A model generated the notes under the pieces. That model saw only the letters and a list, made by a program, of their open reading frames with translations. It did no database searches and was not told the origin of the DNA. From contig ONAK01000009.1 of NCBI GenBank assembly GCA_900315765.1, forward strand, positions 1 to 49,034: a stretch of DNA of 49,034 bases. Direction: 5' to 3'. Shown here one piece after another: positions 35,530-44,102 of this stretch. The DNA is from an uncultured Prevotella sp. Its GTDB lineage: Bacteria > Bacteroidota > Bacteroidia > Bacteroidales > Bacteroidaceae. How positions within the stretch are numbered: position 1 is the first letter of the stretch; each line of letters starts with the position of its first letter. The position numbers and the translations under genes are program-made.

Positions 35530-36309
35530 ATGACTGCCAAGGAGATTGTTGCTTATATGGAAACGCTGCGTAATGATGTGCAGCGCCAGGTGCTGATGGG
35601 GTTCTTCAAAACTGCGCCAGGTGAGTATGGCTATGGTGATGAGTTCTTGGGACTGAAGGTGCCGCAGACCAGAGAGGTGGTGAAGGCTGTAGCAAAGGAC
35701 GTCGTACTTGATGAAATTCCAGAATTGCTGATGTCTAAGTGGCATGAAGTGCGTCTTTGTGGATTGCTTATCCTGGTGGAGAAGTTCGAGAAGCTTGCTA
35801 CAAAAAAGTTGGTGGATAATGTGGAGGCTGTTCGTGGCCGTGATGAGATTCTTTCTATGTATCTGCGTTACTCAGAGCAGGCCAATAACTGGGACTTGGT
35901 AGATTTGTCGGCACCAAAGATTTTGGGACACTGGTTGTTGCTTCCAACTTTTCTTGGTGGTAATGAAGCAGATATTCATCATGAGTATAAGCTATCAGTC
36001 TTGGATGAACTGGCAGCCAGTTCGTGTTTGTGGAAACAACGTATGAGTATTGTCTGTTCGTGGAAGACTTCCCAGATGGGTGATCCGTCGTGGTGCCTTC
36101 GTTATGCAGAGGTTCATCTTCATCATCCGCACGATTTGATGCATAAGGCTGTAGGCTGGATGCTTCGTGAGATGGGTAAACGGGTTTCGATGGATCTGCT
36201 TCGCGATTTTCTCCGTCTGCACGTTCATGAGATGCCTCGTACCATGCTTCGCTATGCCATAGAGAAGATGTCTGATCAGGAACGTAAGTACTGGATGACA
36301 CTTGAATAA
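35530..36309 (+). CDS. DNA alkylation repair protein, AlkD-like HEAT repeat
   Basis: This 259-residue all-helical protein matches the AlkC/AlkD-type DNA alkylation repair family: FFKTAPGEYGYGDEFLGLKV near the start, SKWHEVRLCGLLILV in the middle, and HDLMHKAVGWMLREMGKR plus MPRTMLRYAIEKM near the end. AlkD proteins are HEAT-repeat glycosylases that remove 3-methyladenine and 7-methylguanine. It lies 6 bp after the metallophosphoesterase gene, at the end of the gltX operon, before a bidirectional terminator. Confidence 0.93.
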   Translation: MTAKEIVAYMETLRNDVQRQVLMGFFKTAPGEYGYGDEFLGLKVPQTREVVKAVAKDVVLDEIPELLMSKWHEVRLCGLLILVEKFEKLATKKLVDNVEAVRGRDEILSMYLRYSEQANNWDLVDLSAPKILGHWLLLPTFLGGNEADIHHEYKLSVLDELAASSCLWKQRMSIVCSWKTSQMGDPSWCLRYAEVHLHHPHDLMHKAVGWMLREMGKRVSMDLLRDFLRLHVHEMPRTMLRYAIEKMSDQERKYWMTLE

Positions 36310-36310
36310 A

Positions 36311-36345
36311 CAATAAAACCTCGCAAATCTGCGGGGCTTTATTAT
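36311..36345. terminator. Bidirectional terminator between convergent genes
   Basis: CCTCGCA (36319-36325) pairs with TGCGGGG (36330-36336), one G-U pair, four-base loop, with A-rich sequence before and T-rich after. It lies between the alkylation repair gene (plus) and the carbonic anhydrase gene (minus). Confidence 0.7.
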
Positions 36346-36347
36346 CT

Positions 36348-36863
36348 TTATTTGTTCTTTTGTTCCTCTAGGTAGAACTTGGAGTATTCTACGTAGTGTT
36401 TGGCGTTGTCTGTCTGTCCTGGGCGTACGGGCTTGATATATTTTGCAGGTACACCGCCCCAGATTTCACCGGCAGGAATCTTGGTATTCTGAAGTACCAA
36501 AGCACCTGCAGCTACGATGGCGCCTTCGCCTATCTCACAACCGTCGAGTAGGGTAGAGCCCATGCCGATCAAGGCATTGTCGTGGATAGTGCAGGCATGA
36601 ACAGTTACGTTATGTCCGATGGTGACGTAGTTGCCGATATGCGTTGGACCTGTCTCGTGAGTTACGTGAACACAACTGCCATCCTGAATGTTAGTACAGT
36701 TGCCGATAGTAATAGGAGCAACATCGCCGCGGACCACCGCATTAAACCATACAGAACACTCATCACCCATCGATACATCACCCACGATGGTGGCGTTCTC
36801 GCTAAAATAACAGTCTCGCCCCCATTTGGGAGCGAGACCGCGATATGATTTGATTAAAGCCAT
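36348..36863 (-). CDS. Gamma-class carbonic anhydrase family protein
   Basis: This 171-residue left-handed beta-helix protein has the hexapeptide-repeat pattern throughout. The zinc histidines of the gamma class are visible in GSCVHVTHETGP and VTIGHNVTVHACT. The family includes CO2-hydrating enzymes and YrdA/PaaY-like proteins of unclear function. It is encoded 6 bp after mdh on the same strand and probably shares its promoter. The catalytic status is not certain. Confidence 0.92.
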   Translation of the reverse strand: MALIKSYRGLAPKWGRDCYFSENATIVGDVSMGDECSVWFNAVVRGDVAPITIGNCTNIQDGSCVHVTHETGPTHIGNYVTIGHNVTVHACTIHDNALIGMGSTLLDGCEIGEGAIVAAGALVLQNTKIPAGEIWGGVPAKYIKPVRPGQTDNAKHYVEYSKFYLEEQKNK

Positions 36864-36869
36864 ACCTAA

Positions 36870-37856
36870 TTACAGGTTAGCATTATCCTTTGCCCAATCC
36901 TCTACAGCAGGGATGATGCCCAGAGAGATGATCTCGTCGCGCATCTTCTGAAGGTGCTCGTAAGAAGCCTGCAGTGCAGCCATCTCCTCAGCAGTACCCT
37001 CAGGCTGAGTGAAGTGAACACCGTCCTTGTCGATAACGGTAGGCATAGCCATCATGACGTTCTTGAAGCCGTAAGCGTTTACATAGCAACCAGCAGGCCA
37101 CTTGAAAGGCTCACCACCCATAGCGCCTTCAATCATCTTAACAGCCTGATAAGCAGGGCTCTGGAATGAAGAACGGCCACGGAGCTTGATGATGTTGCTA
37201 CCACCCTGAGTTGTCATGTGCTTAATCTCAGCCCAACGCTCTGCAGAGAGTGAAAGCTCTGAGAGAGGTTTGCCGTCGATGAGAGCCTTGCTGGCGAATA
37301 CTGCCATCTGCTCGCCATGACCACCGTAAGTGTAAGCGTTAGTAACCTTGTCCTGGCGAACGCCGAACTCCTGAGCCAACTGCTGCTGCAGACGGGTAGA
37401 GTCGAGAGCAGCCAAAGATGTCAACTGGTTTGGCTTCAAACCTGAGTGAATCAGAGCGGTAAGAGCTGTTACGTCTGCAGGATTGAAAATAACTACTACG
37501 TGCTTTACATCTGGGCAGTACTTCTTGATGTTCTCACCGAAGTCAGCTGCAATCTGGCAGTTACCCTTCAGCAGATCCTCACGTGTCATACCCTCCTTAC
37601 GTGGAGCACCACCTGAAGAGATGATGTACTTAGCACCAGTGAAAGCCTCTTTAGGATCTACGGTATAAGAAATGTTTGCACCAGGGATAGCGCAGTGACA
37701 CATCTCATCGTAAACACCATGAACACCAGGCTCATAGATATCATACAAGCAGATGTTAGGTGTAAGACCCAGCATCAGCACACTCTGTACCATGTTAGAA
37801 CCGATCATACCACCGGCACCAACAATCACCAATTTCTCGTCTGTTAGAAAAGCCAT
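36870..37856 (-). CDS. mdh: Malate dehydrogenase
   Basis: This is a 328-residue NAD-dependent lactate/malate dehydrogenase family enzyme. The Rossmann motif GAGGMIGSNM is at residues 13-22, SGGAPRKEGMTREDLLKGN is the substrate-loop and NAD region, and the catalytic His lies in YTYGGHGEQM. It interconverts malate and oxaloacetate; in Prevotella-like anaerobes it serves the reductive route to succinate/propionate. Length fits the Bacteroidetes type. It starts the two-gene mdh-carbonic anhydrase unit, with a promoter at 37891. Confidence 0.94.
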   Translation of the reverse strand: MAFLTDEKLVIVGAGGMIGSNMVQSVLMLGLTPNICLYDIYEPGVHGVYDEMCHCAIPGANISYTVDPKEAFTGAKYIISSGGAPRKEGMTREDLLKGNCQIAADFGENIKKYCPDVKHVVVIFNPADVTALTALIHSGLKPNQLTSLAALDSTRLQQQLAQEFGVRQDKVTNAYTYGGHGEQMAVFASKALIDGKPLSELSLSAERWAEIKHMTTQGGSNIIKLRGRSSFQSPAYQAVKMIEGAMGGEPFKWPAGCYVNAYGFKNVMMAMPTVIDKDGVHFTQPEGTAEEMAALQASYEHLQKMRDEIISLGIIPAVEDWAKDNANL

Positions 37857-37890
37857 AATTGTATTTTTAAATTGTTTATCTAAAGTGCTG

Positions 37891-37898
37891 CAAAGTTA
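37891..37898 (-). promoter_or_regulatory. Promoter -7 box of mdh
   Basis: Minus-strand TAACTTTG followed by CAGCAC, a full TAnnTTTG match 34 bp before the mdh ATG. Confidence 0.7.
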
Positions 37899-37973
37899 CA
37901 AAAAAGAACTCATATAACGCGGTTTTTTATTATTAATCTGTGTTAATCGTGCCATTTTCTGCTGCTTATTTCG

Positions 37974-37981
37974 TACCTTTG
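37974..37981 (+). promoter_or_regulatory. Promoter -7 box of the aminopeptidase P gene
   Basis: TACCTTTG, a full match to TAnnTTTG, 29 bp before the ATG at 38011. It diverges from the mdh promoter. Confidence 0.7.
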
Positions 37982-38010
37982 TAATCTCGAAATTACAAAA
38001 TCAGAAGAAG

Positions 38011-39795
38011 ATGACTGTCAATCAACGAATTGAAGCCCTGCGTGAGGTTATGAAGCGTGAGCATATTGCTGCGTTTATATTCCCAAGTACCGATCCTCAT
38101 CAGGGAGAATACGTGCCCGATCATTGGAAGGGGCGTGAGTTTATTTCAGGTTTTAATGGCTCAGCCGGAACAGCTGTTGTAACCCTTACTTCAGCTGCAT
38201 TGTGGACGGATTCCAGATATTTTATTGCTGCAGAAGATCAACTTAAGGGCACAGAATATCAACTGATGAAACTAAAAGTTGCTGGTACGCCAACTATCGC
38301 CGAGTGGATAGCTGGGGAATGTGGTGCAGGTGCTGAGGTGGCTGTTGATGGTACGGTTAATTCGGTCTGTTTTGTTAAGGAACTGATTGCCGATCTTCGT
38401 CGGCAGGGTGGTATTACTCTCCGAACAAACCTGGATCCTCTTAATCAGATTTGGAAAGACCGCCCTGCAATTCCAGAGAATCCTGTTGAGATTTATCCAC
38501 TGAAATATGCCGGCGAGAGCTGTCGTGAAAAAATATCACGTATCCGTAAGGCTCTCCGCGATGCTCACGCCGATGGCATGCTGATGTCGGCTCTCGATGA
38601 TATTGCCTGGACATTAAACCTGCGTGGAACTGATGTTCATTGCAATCCTGTGTTTGTAAGCTACCTGCTTATTTCATCAAATCATGTTACCTTATATATA
38701 AATAAGGTGAAGTTAATGCCAGAGGTTGAGGCTTATCTTAAAGGCGAAGGGGTAGAGGTGGCACTTTACGAGGATGTTGCCAAAGGACTTAAGGATTACT
38801 TTGAGTATAACATCCTGCTCGATCCCAATGAGGTGAACTATACGCTTTACAAACAGGTGACTCGCGAGATAGTAGAAGCAGAGTCGCCAGTAAAACGAAT
38901 GAAAACCGTCAAGACTCCAACAGAAATAGCGGGTTTTAAGTCTGCGATGCTGAAAGACGGCATCGCAATGGTAAAGTTCTTGTGCTGGTTGGATAAGTGG
39001 AAAGAGGAAAGTGGAAAGAGAAATGAGATTACAGAAATATCCGTTGATCAAAAGCTGACGTCACTTCGTGCTGAGCAACCTTTATATCGCGATATCTCGT
39101 TCGATACCATCGCTGGTTATCAAGCTCATGGTGCCATCGTTCACTACGAGGCAACTCCTGAAACAGATATCTCATTGAAACCAGAAGGATTCCTGTTGCT
39201 GGATAGTGGTGCCCAGTATCTTGATGGTACCACCGATATTACTCGCACTATCGCCCTCGGTCCGTTGACTGAGGAGCAAAAGCACATTTATACACTTGTG
39301 CTGAAAGGGCATATCCAGATAGAACTTTGTAAGTTCCCTGCTGGTGCTAGCGGAACGCAAATAGATATTCTGGCTCGCCAAGCACTGTGGCGTGAAGGCC
39401 TGAATTATCTGCATGGTACAGGTCATGGCGTGGGCACCTATCTCAATGTGCACGAAGGCCCCCATCAATTTCGTATGGAGTGGAAGCCTGCCCCTCTAGT
39501 AGCAGGTATGACCATCACCGATGAACCTGGCATCTACTTGGAAGGCAAGTTCGGCGTCCGTATAGAGAACACCCTCCTGATAACCCCCTATAAGGAAACT
39601 CAATTCGGCCAATTCCTCCAGTTCGAGAGTCTAACCCTATGCCCCATTGACACCACGCCGATCGTCCGGGAGTTGCTGTTAGACGAGGAAATCGCCTGGC
39701 TCAACCAATATCACCAGCATGTTTTAGCCACCCTTTCTCCCCATCTCAATGACGAGGAAATAGAATGGCTAAAAGATGCTTGCAAGGAGATATAA
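38011..39795 (+). CDS. Aminopeptidase P family (M24) Xaa-Pro peptidase
   Basis: This 594-residue protein has the three-domain layout of long aminopeptidase P: two creatinase-like N-terminal domains (about 1-310) and a C-terminal pita-bread domain. Metal ligands are visible in LLDSGAQYLDGTTDITRT (two Asp), HGTGHGVGTYLNVHEGPH (His), TDEPGIYLEGKFGVRIEN (two Glu). It releases N-terminal residues before proline. No signal peptide is seen, so it is cytoplasmic. It converges with the TlpA-like gene, with only 3 bp between stops. Confidence 0.95.
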   Translation: MTVNQRIEALREVMKREHIAAFIFPSTDPHQGEYVPDHWKGREFISGFNGSAGTAVVTLTSAALWTDSRYFIAAEDQLKGTEYQLMKLKVAGTPTIAEWIAGECGAGAEVAVDGTVNSVCFVKELIADLRRQGGITLRTNLDPLNQIWKDRPAIPENPVEIYPLKYAGESCREKISRIRKALRDAHADGMLMSALDDIAWTLNLRGTDVHCNPVFVSYLLISSNHVTLYINKVKLMPEVEAYLKGEGVEVALYEDVAKGLKDYFEYNILLDPNEVNYTLYKQVTREIVEAESPVKRMKTVKTPTEIAGFKSAMLKDGIAMVKFLCWLDKWKEESGKRNEITEISVDQKLTSLRAEQPLYRDISFDTIAGYQAHGAIVHYEATPETDISLKPEGFLLLDSGAQYLDGTTDITRTIALGPLTEEQKHIYTLVLKGHIQIELCKFPAGASGTQIDILARQALWREGLNYLHGTGHGVGTYLNVHEGPHQFRMEWKPAPLVAGMTITDEPGIYLEGKFGVRIENTLLITPYKETQFGQFLQFESLTLCPIDTTPIVRELLLDEEIAWLNQYHQHVLATLSPHLNDEEIEWLKDACKEI

Positions 39796-39798
39796 TAA

Positions 39799-42144
39799 TT
39801 ACTTGCAGAACTTATCCATGGTCTGTTTGAATACCTCCATGTCGTCAGCGTGGAGCCAATTCAGGTCGTGGATGTTGCCTTGCTTGTCTATGATTTTATA
39901 GGTGGGAAAGCCTTGTACGTTCAGGTAACGCTCGATGGCACTCTGCTGCTCTCCGGGCAGATTGTAATGAACGCAGTTGGGACCAGCTAAGTTATACTCC
40001 TTGATGACATTCTTCCACGATTCGTCGCTGCTGCCGTTACAGAGATAGAGGTATACAATATCTAAATCCTTGAGTGCCTCCTTCTCCTTCCACGAGTCTT
40101 TTAGCCGCTGCTTACATGGTCCGCACCATGTGCCCCACACGTCGAGGTAGATAACACGCCCCTTGTATGGCTCGATAATCTTACGTAGCATCTTCTCGCC
40201 ATCGGTCATATTCTCCACATCGGTAGATGGACGCAGGCTGGCTGCATTAGCCAAATCTTGATGCTCAAGGGCTATGTACTTGTCGTTTGTTGCCTTCACA
40301 ATATCGAGAGCAGCAGGCAACTTGATTTCTTGCTGTGCAAAGTTCAGCGCAGCGGGGGGTAATGACTTGCGGAAGCTGTTGAGCATCCAATAGAATTTGC
40401 GAGTCGAGGCAAGGTCTGTCAATACTGGATCTGGATGAGTCGATTCTACAGCCTCTAGCTGGTAGTAGATATCAACCAACGGACTCTCTTCATCTATCAC
40501 AGCCTTTACATCAGGGCGCTCCATAATAGCAAGATATTGCTCAGAGTAGCTGTTGTTAATATTGATGTTAAGACTATCTATTTTCTGGTTTTGGGCTTGA
40601 GCAGCATACTCCTTACGATATGCTTCTGCATAGCGCTCTACAAGGGCTATCTCATCGTCGGTAATCGAAACCCTGCCGTCAGCCTTAGCCCGGCGCAGAA
40701 TGGTGGGATAGGCCCCTTCGGGCAAGGTAATGGTGTAACGATCAATTTTTACGCCATGACGCTCTGTTACCACTTGGTCGAGATAGTCGCGCATAAAGGT
40801 TGAGAAGGGCATAAAGAGTGTATAGGGTTTAGGCATTTTCTGCCATAGTTGCGTGGTGACGTAATCCATATACTCCTTTGGCAATTCTTTGCCAGGCACA
40901 TCGAAACGTGCCTGCATCATCGATTCTCCTTGACCAGCCAAACACAAGCCATTCACGTAGTCGATATAGCGTTGCGAGAGGTTGGGACGCTTTGCAATGT
41001 TCTCCTGTATCTCAGCCTTCATCGTCTCACAGATGCCATCCATACGTGTCTTGAACTGCATCGCATCCTCGCCTTGATTGATGCGTGGATAACCCCATGC
41101 TGCAGGACAGGCAGCAAGTTCGTTCTGCAAGCGGGCATCATCGCCCATAAACAGCACTTGTCCTGTTTTAAAGTCCTTGAGGAAGAAATAGGTCTTGCCA
41201 GGCTCAAGTACTGGTGAAACAGAAGAACGGCGCAGATCGAGGAAGGCGTCCGAAGAATTGATCAAGGGGAAACGTAGGGTGAAACGTCCCACCGAGTCGA
41301 GTCTTGTAGTATATCTTTCCTGGTTGTCGGTGATGAGGTGACTGATGATTGCTTCAAACTCTCCACTCTGTTTCCAAGCCTTTTCGGGCATGTCCTTCAG
41401 CCAGCCAACGATGGTTACGCTGTCGCCTGTACGATAACCATTGTCTACAAATCCCTTGCGCATATCCTTTGTAGGATAATCGGGCATAGTAGCTGTGGTG
41501 ATGGGACTACAGACGATGCCCTTTTGCTGGTCGATAACGATGGTGCGCTTACCCTTCTTTATCTTTCCTACCTTGATGGTTGGACCATCGTTAAGGGCAA
41601 TGGTGTAAGCATCCTTGTTGTTTGTCAGTGTGGTGATATCCCACACCTTATTATTATATATCACGTGGTTGGCAGCAAAACCTATCAGCCAATCTCCTGT
41701 GGCGTCGTTGCGCCAGTAGGTATCAATGATGCCATCAGGAATCTCTCCTGCTCCACGAATGTTCGAGAACGTTAAACCTGCGGGTTCAATCAGATCCATT
41801 CGAGAAGTGTTGAGTGGCGCAGGATTAAATATCAGCGAGAAGTCTACCGTATCAGTAGGCATGGTGTACCCCTCGTTGAGTTTGATAACGGTTGCATTCT
41901 TGACGGCATACTGCTGAGTGCCTACTTTCAGATGTGTGCCACTGGTGAATCCAAACTGCTTGCCAGCTCGAAAACTAAGCCGCATACACACCTCGGTACT
42001 ATCTGATGTAAACGTTACTTTGGTTATGTTGATAACGGGAATGTTACTATAGCCGGTAATGACTTCATCCCACACTTTAGATTTTTGCGCCAACGCAGCC
42101 ACACAGGTTATAGCCAGCACGATAGTTGATAAAAGTTTCTTCAT
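39799..42144 (-). CDS. TlpA-like thioredoxin-fold protein with long N-terminal region
   Basis: This 781-residue secreted protein has signal peptide MKKLLSTIVLAITCVAALAQ. Only the last 140 residues are clearly recognisable: a TlpA/ResA-like thioredoxin domain with active site WGTWCGPCKQ and the cis-Pro segment VQGFPTYK. The long N-terminal part is beta-rich then helical; I do not recognise it beyond resemblance to the large Bacteroidetes TlpA family disulfide reductases. It probably acts in the periplasm on disulfides. It has its own promoter with both boxes at 42172-42202. Confidence 0.85.
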   Translation of the reverse strand: MKKLLSTIVLAITCVAALAQKSKVWDEVITGYSNIPVINITKVTFTSDSTEVCMRLSFRAGKQFGFTSGTHLKVGTQQYAVKNATVIKLNEGYTMPTDTVDFSLIFNPAPLNTSRMDLIEPAGLTFSNIRGAGEIPDGIIDTYWRNDATGDWLIGFAANHVIYNNKVWDITTLTNNKDAYTIALNDGPTIKVGKIKKGKRTIVIDQQKGIVCSPITTATMPDYPTKDMRKGFVDNGYRTGDSVTIVGWLKDMPEKAWKQSGEFEAIISHLITDNQERYTTRLDSVGRFTLRFPLINSSDAFLDLRRSSVSPVLEPGKTYFFLKDFKTGQVLFMGDDARLQNELAACPAAWGYPRINQGEDAMQFKTRMDGICETMKAEIQENIAKRPNLSQRYIDYVNGLCLAGQGESMMQARFDVPGKELPKEYMDYVTTQLWQKMPKPYTLFMPFSTFMRDYLDQVVTERHGVKIDRYTITLPEGAYPTILRRAKADGRVSITDDEIALVERYAEAYRKEYAAQAQNQKIDSLNININNSYSEQYLAIMERPDVKAVIDEESPLVDIYYQLEAVESTHPDPVLTDLASTRKFYWMLNSFRKSLPPAALNFAQQEIKLPAALDIVKATNDKYIALEHQDLANAASLRPSTDVENMTDGEKMLRKIIEPYKGRVIYLDVWGTWCGPCKQRLKDSWKEKEALKDLDIVYLYLCNGSSDESWKNVIKEYNLAGPNCVHYNLPGEQQSAIERYLNVQGFPTYKIIDKQGNIHDLNWLHADDMEVFKQTMDKFCK

Positions 42145-42171
42145 TTTTAATTATTGTTTCTTAAGTGGATG

Positions 42172-42202
42172 CAAAGGTAAACGTTTTTGTCCATTCTTCA
42201 AA
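42172..42202 (-). promoter_or_regulatory. Promoter of the TlpA-like gene
   Basis: On the minus strand TTTG (plus 42199-42202) and TACCTTTG (plus 42172-42179) are separated by 19 bp, a complete Bacteroidetes promoter 27 bp before the ATG at 42144. Confidence 0.75.
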
Positions 42203-42461
42203 AAATAAATAGAAGAATTTTATATTATTTAAGAACATCTCTGTCTTGGTGTTTTTTTTCTTGCCACAAAACCTCAGAAATTTTTTTCTGATTTTGTTGT
42301 TTTGTTGTTACCATGCATATAAGCTTCTGATTAACAGGTTGTTGCGGGTGGTAACAACAAATGTATTGGTGGCAACAAAACCCTCATTTATGTAGTTTCA
42401 CCATGTATTCTGTGTCTTTTTGCTTCGTTTTCGCTGAATATTGGGGGTTTTACTATTGTTT
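42203..42461. other. Non-coding stretch rich in GTTGTTACC-type words
   Basis: No credible gene is present. TCAGAAA/TTTCTGA (42274-42291) forms a 7-bp hairpin with a TTTT loop. TTTGTTGTTACC (42301-42312) and GGTAACAACAAA (42350-42361) form a perfect 12-bp inverted repeat. Related words are GGTTGTTGC (42338 region) and GGTGGCAAC (42368-42376). Confidence 0.6.
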
Positions 42462-42620
42462 ATTCGCTAATTACGAATAGTTTGTAAAGAGTGTTCAGAC
42501 AACTTGCACTGGTTGTTCAGATAATCTCTTACTACTATTACAGCTATGTTGTAACGCTATTACAGCTATGTTGTAACCTCATTACAGCTATCTTGTAATA
42601 CTGTTACAGTAGAGTTGTAA
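42462..42620. repeat. Four TTACA-N7-TGTAA palindromes at exact 22-bp period, with decayed upstream copies
   Basis: Four 17-bp units start at 42538, 42560, 42582 and 42604, each TTACA, seven bases, TGTAA, with 5-bp spacers. Centres are GCTATGT, GCTATGT, GCTATCT and GTAGAGT. Upstream in nearly the same register are weaker copies: TTACG-N7-TGTAA at 42471, GTTCA-N7-TGCAC at 42493 and a GTTCAGA start at 42515. ATTCG-N7-CGAAT at 42462 has the same 5-7-5 form. The array lies about 190 bp upstream of the rpsU promoter, between divergent promoters. I do not recognise it. Confidence 0.88.
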
Positions 42621-42812
42621 CGGCAACATGCTTTTAACGAGTGTAGATCAGGTAAAATAAAATCTACAAGGTAGAGGCCAATCCATAGGTGCCTCACTCT
42701 TCATTAAGGCGAATGAGATGGCTGTTTTGGTGCGTAAAGCTGTTATTATTAGTAGTGTAAAGGCGTGAAAATCAAGGAATTTATAGATAAATTGATAAAA
42801 AACGTTGAAAAA
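42621..42812. other. Gene-free stretch before the rpsU promoter
   Basis: I see no coding sequence or clear motif here. A minus-strand open frame that crosses into rpsU has no family resemblance. Confidence 0.4.
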
Positions 42813-42844
42813 CTTGGTAGTTTTGTAAAAATGTCGTAACTTTG
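42813..42844 (+). promoter_or_regulatory. rpsU promoter
   Basis: CTTG at 42813-42816 and TAACTTTG at 42837-42844, separated by 20 bp, followed by a leader of about 60 bases to the rpsU ATG. Confidence 0.75.
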
Positions 42845-42912
42845 CACCCGCTTTTCGAGGCGCGATGCCTGAAAGCATTAAGTTTAACATAAAATAATTA
42901 AAAGCAAAACAA

Positions 42913-43104
42913 ATGATTATTGTACCAGTAAAAGAAGGCGAGAACATTGAGAAGGCTCTCAAGAAGTTCAAGAGAAAGTTCGAGAAGACAGGTGTTGTAA
43001 AGGAGCTGCGTCGTCGTCAGCAGTTTGACAAGCCATCTGTACTGAAGCGCCTTAAGATGGAGCATGCCGTTTACGTGCAGCAGCTTCGTACAAACGAGGA
43101 ATAA
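42913..43104 (+). CDS. rpsU: 30S ribosomal protein bS21
   Basis: This 63-residue basic protein opens MIIVPVKEGENIEKALKKFK, characteristic of Bacteroidetes bS21. It is part of the small-subunit platform. In Flavobacterium, bS21 with bS6 and bS18 has been shown to sequester the anti-Shine-Dalgarno tail of 16S rRNA, which explains why most genes in the phylum lack Shine-Dalgarno sites. There is no such site ahead of this rpsU. It is followed by xerC/D with its own promoter. Confidence 0.96.
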   Translation: MIIVPVKEGENIEKALKKFKRKFEKTGVVKELRRRQQFDKPSVLKRLKMEHAVYVQQLRTNEE

Positions 43105-43122
43105 AAAAAAGTTCCCCGAAAA

Positions 43123-43154
43123 TTTGGTAGTTTCGAGAAATTTCCGTAAATTCG
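43123..43154 (+). promoter_or_regulatory. Promoter of the tyrosine recombinase gene
   Basis: TTTG at 43123-43126 and TAAATTCG at 43147-43154 (one mismatch to TAnnTTTG), 20 bp apart, 27 bp before the ATG at 43182. Confidence 0.55.
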
Positions 43155-43181
43155 TAGCCGAAAACCTATTGGTCGCGATTT

Positions 43182-44063
43182 ATGATGATTAACCAGTTTC
43201 TGGACTACTTGCGCTACGAGCGGAATGCATCTCCGCAGACGGTGCAGACATACGAGGAAAGCCTAAGGGCATTTGAATCGTATCTGACTTTTAGGGATAA
43301 TGAACTCTCTATGGATTCGGTTGATACCGATCTGATCCGTGACTGGATGGAGAGTCTGATGGATAAAGGAAACTCTGCCTCAACAATTAACAAGAATTTG
43401 AGTGCACTGCGTTCCTTTTACCGATTTGCCCTAAGGAGAGGACTGGTTAAGAAGGATCCCGCCCATGCTGTGACGGGGCCTAAGAAGTCAAAACCTCTGC
43501 CGCAATTCCTTCGCGAAGGAGAAATGGATCGTCTGCTTGACGGGCTGGAGTGGGATAGCTCTTTTAATAATGTACGCGCACGTACCATATTATTACTATT
43601 CTATGAGGCTGGTTTGAGACGTTCGGAATTGATAGGTCTGGATGATAAAGACATAGATTTCGAGGCGGCACAACTAAAGGTTACGGGAAAAAGAAACAAG
43701 CAGCGTATAGTGCCTTTTGGCGCTGAACTGGCAGAAACACTAAAGGACTACAAGGCTAAACGCCAGGAAGAGTTCGGTGAAACCAGTGGTGCTTTGTTTC
43801 TGAGTGACAAAGGAGAACGTATCTCGGGGGCTATGGTTTACCAGATTGTACGTAAGTATCTGTCGATGGTAACCTCGCTGAAGAAACGTTCGCCACATGT
43901 GCTGAGGCACACCTTTGCCACTGCCATGCTTAATAATGGTGCCGGGTTGGAAACAATCAAGAGCTTGTTGGGACACGAGAGTGTTAGTACAACCGAGATT
44001 TACACCCATACCACGTTTGAGCAACTAAAGCGAATTTACAAAGAGGCTCATCCTAGAGCCTGA
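43182..44063 (+). CDS. XerC/XerD-family tyrosine recombinase
   Basis: This 293-residue protein has the length and two-domain form of XerC/XerD. The N-terminal SAM-like domain contains FLDYLRYERNASPQTVQTY. The catalytic residues are Arg in EAGLRRSELIGL, His-x-x-Arg in HVLRHTFATAML, His in LLGHESVSTTEIYTH and the Tyr nucleophile in EIYTH. Chromosome-dimer resolution is the likely role because the gene is embedded among housekeeping genes, not beside mobile elements. I cannot tell XerC from XerD by eye. Confidence 0.93.
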   Translation: MMINQFLDYLRYERNASPQTVQTYEESLRAFESYLTFRDNELSMDSVDTDLIRDWMESLMDKGNSASTINKNLSALRSFYRFALRRGLVKKDPAHAVTGPKKSKPLPQFLREGEMDRLLDGLEWDSSFNNVRARTILLLFYEAGLRRSELIGLDDKDIDFEAAQLKVTGKRNKQRIVPFGAELAETLKDYKAKRQEEFGETSGALFLSDKGERISGAMVYQIVRKYLSMVTSLKKRSPHVLRHTFATAMLNNGAGLETIKSLLGHESVSTTEIYTHTTFEQLKRIYKEAHPRA

Positions 44064-44091
44064 ACCTTTTTATTAATAACTATTTAAAAAT

Positions 44092-44097
44092 AGGAGG
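44092..44097 (+). promoter_or_regulatory. Strong Shine-Dalgarno before hpf
   Basis: AGGAGG followed by T lies 5 bases before the hpf ATG, ideal spacing. Other starts in the window lack such a site, so this gene may be translated in a different way. Confidence 0.75.
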
Positions 44098-44102
44098 TAA
44101 CT

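Noticed and set aside
42538..42620. 5-bp stem and 7-base loop units as anticodon-arm mimics
   Set aside because: The dimensions match an anticodon arm, but most loops lack the expected U at the second loop position and nothing else of a tRNA is present.
42648..42971. 107-codon minus-strand open frame overlapping rpsU
   Set aside because: It covers the rpsU promoter and start on the opposite strand, has no family resemblance, and rpsU is certain.
43182..44063. Tyrosine recombinase as a sign of an integrated mobile element
   Set aside because: XerC/D length, housekeeping neighbours, and no flanking direct repeats or phage or transfer genes.
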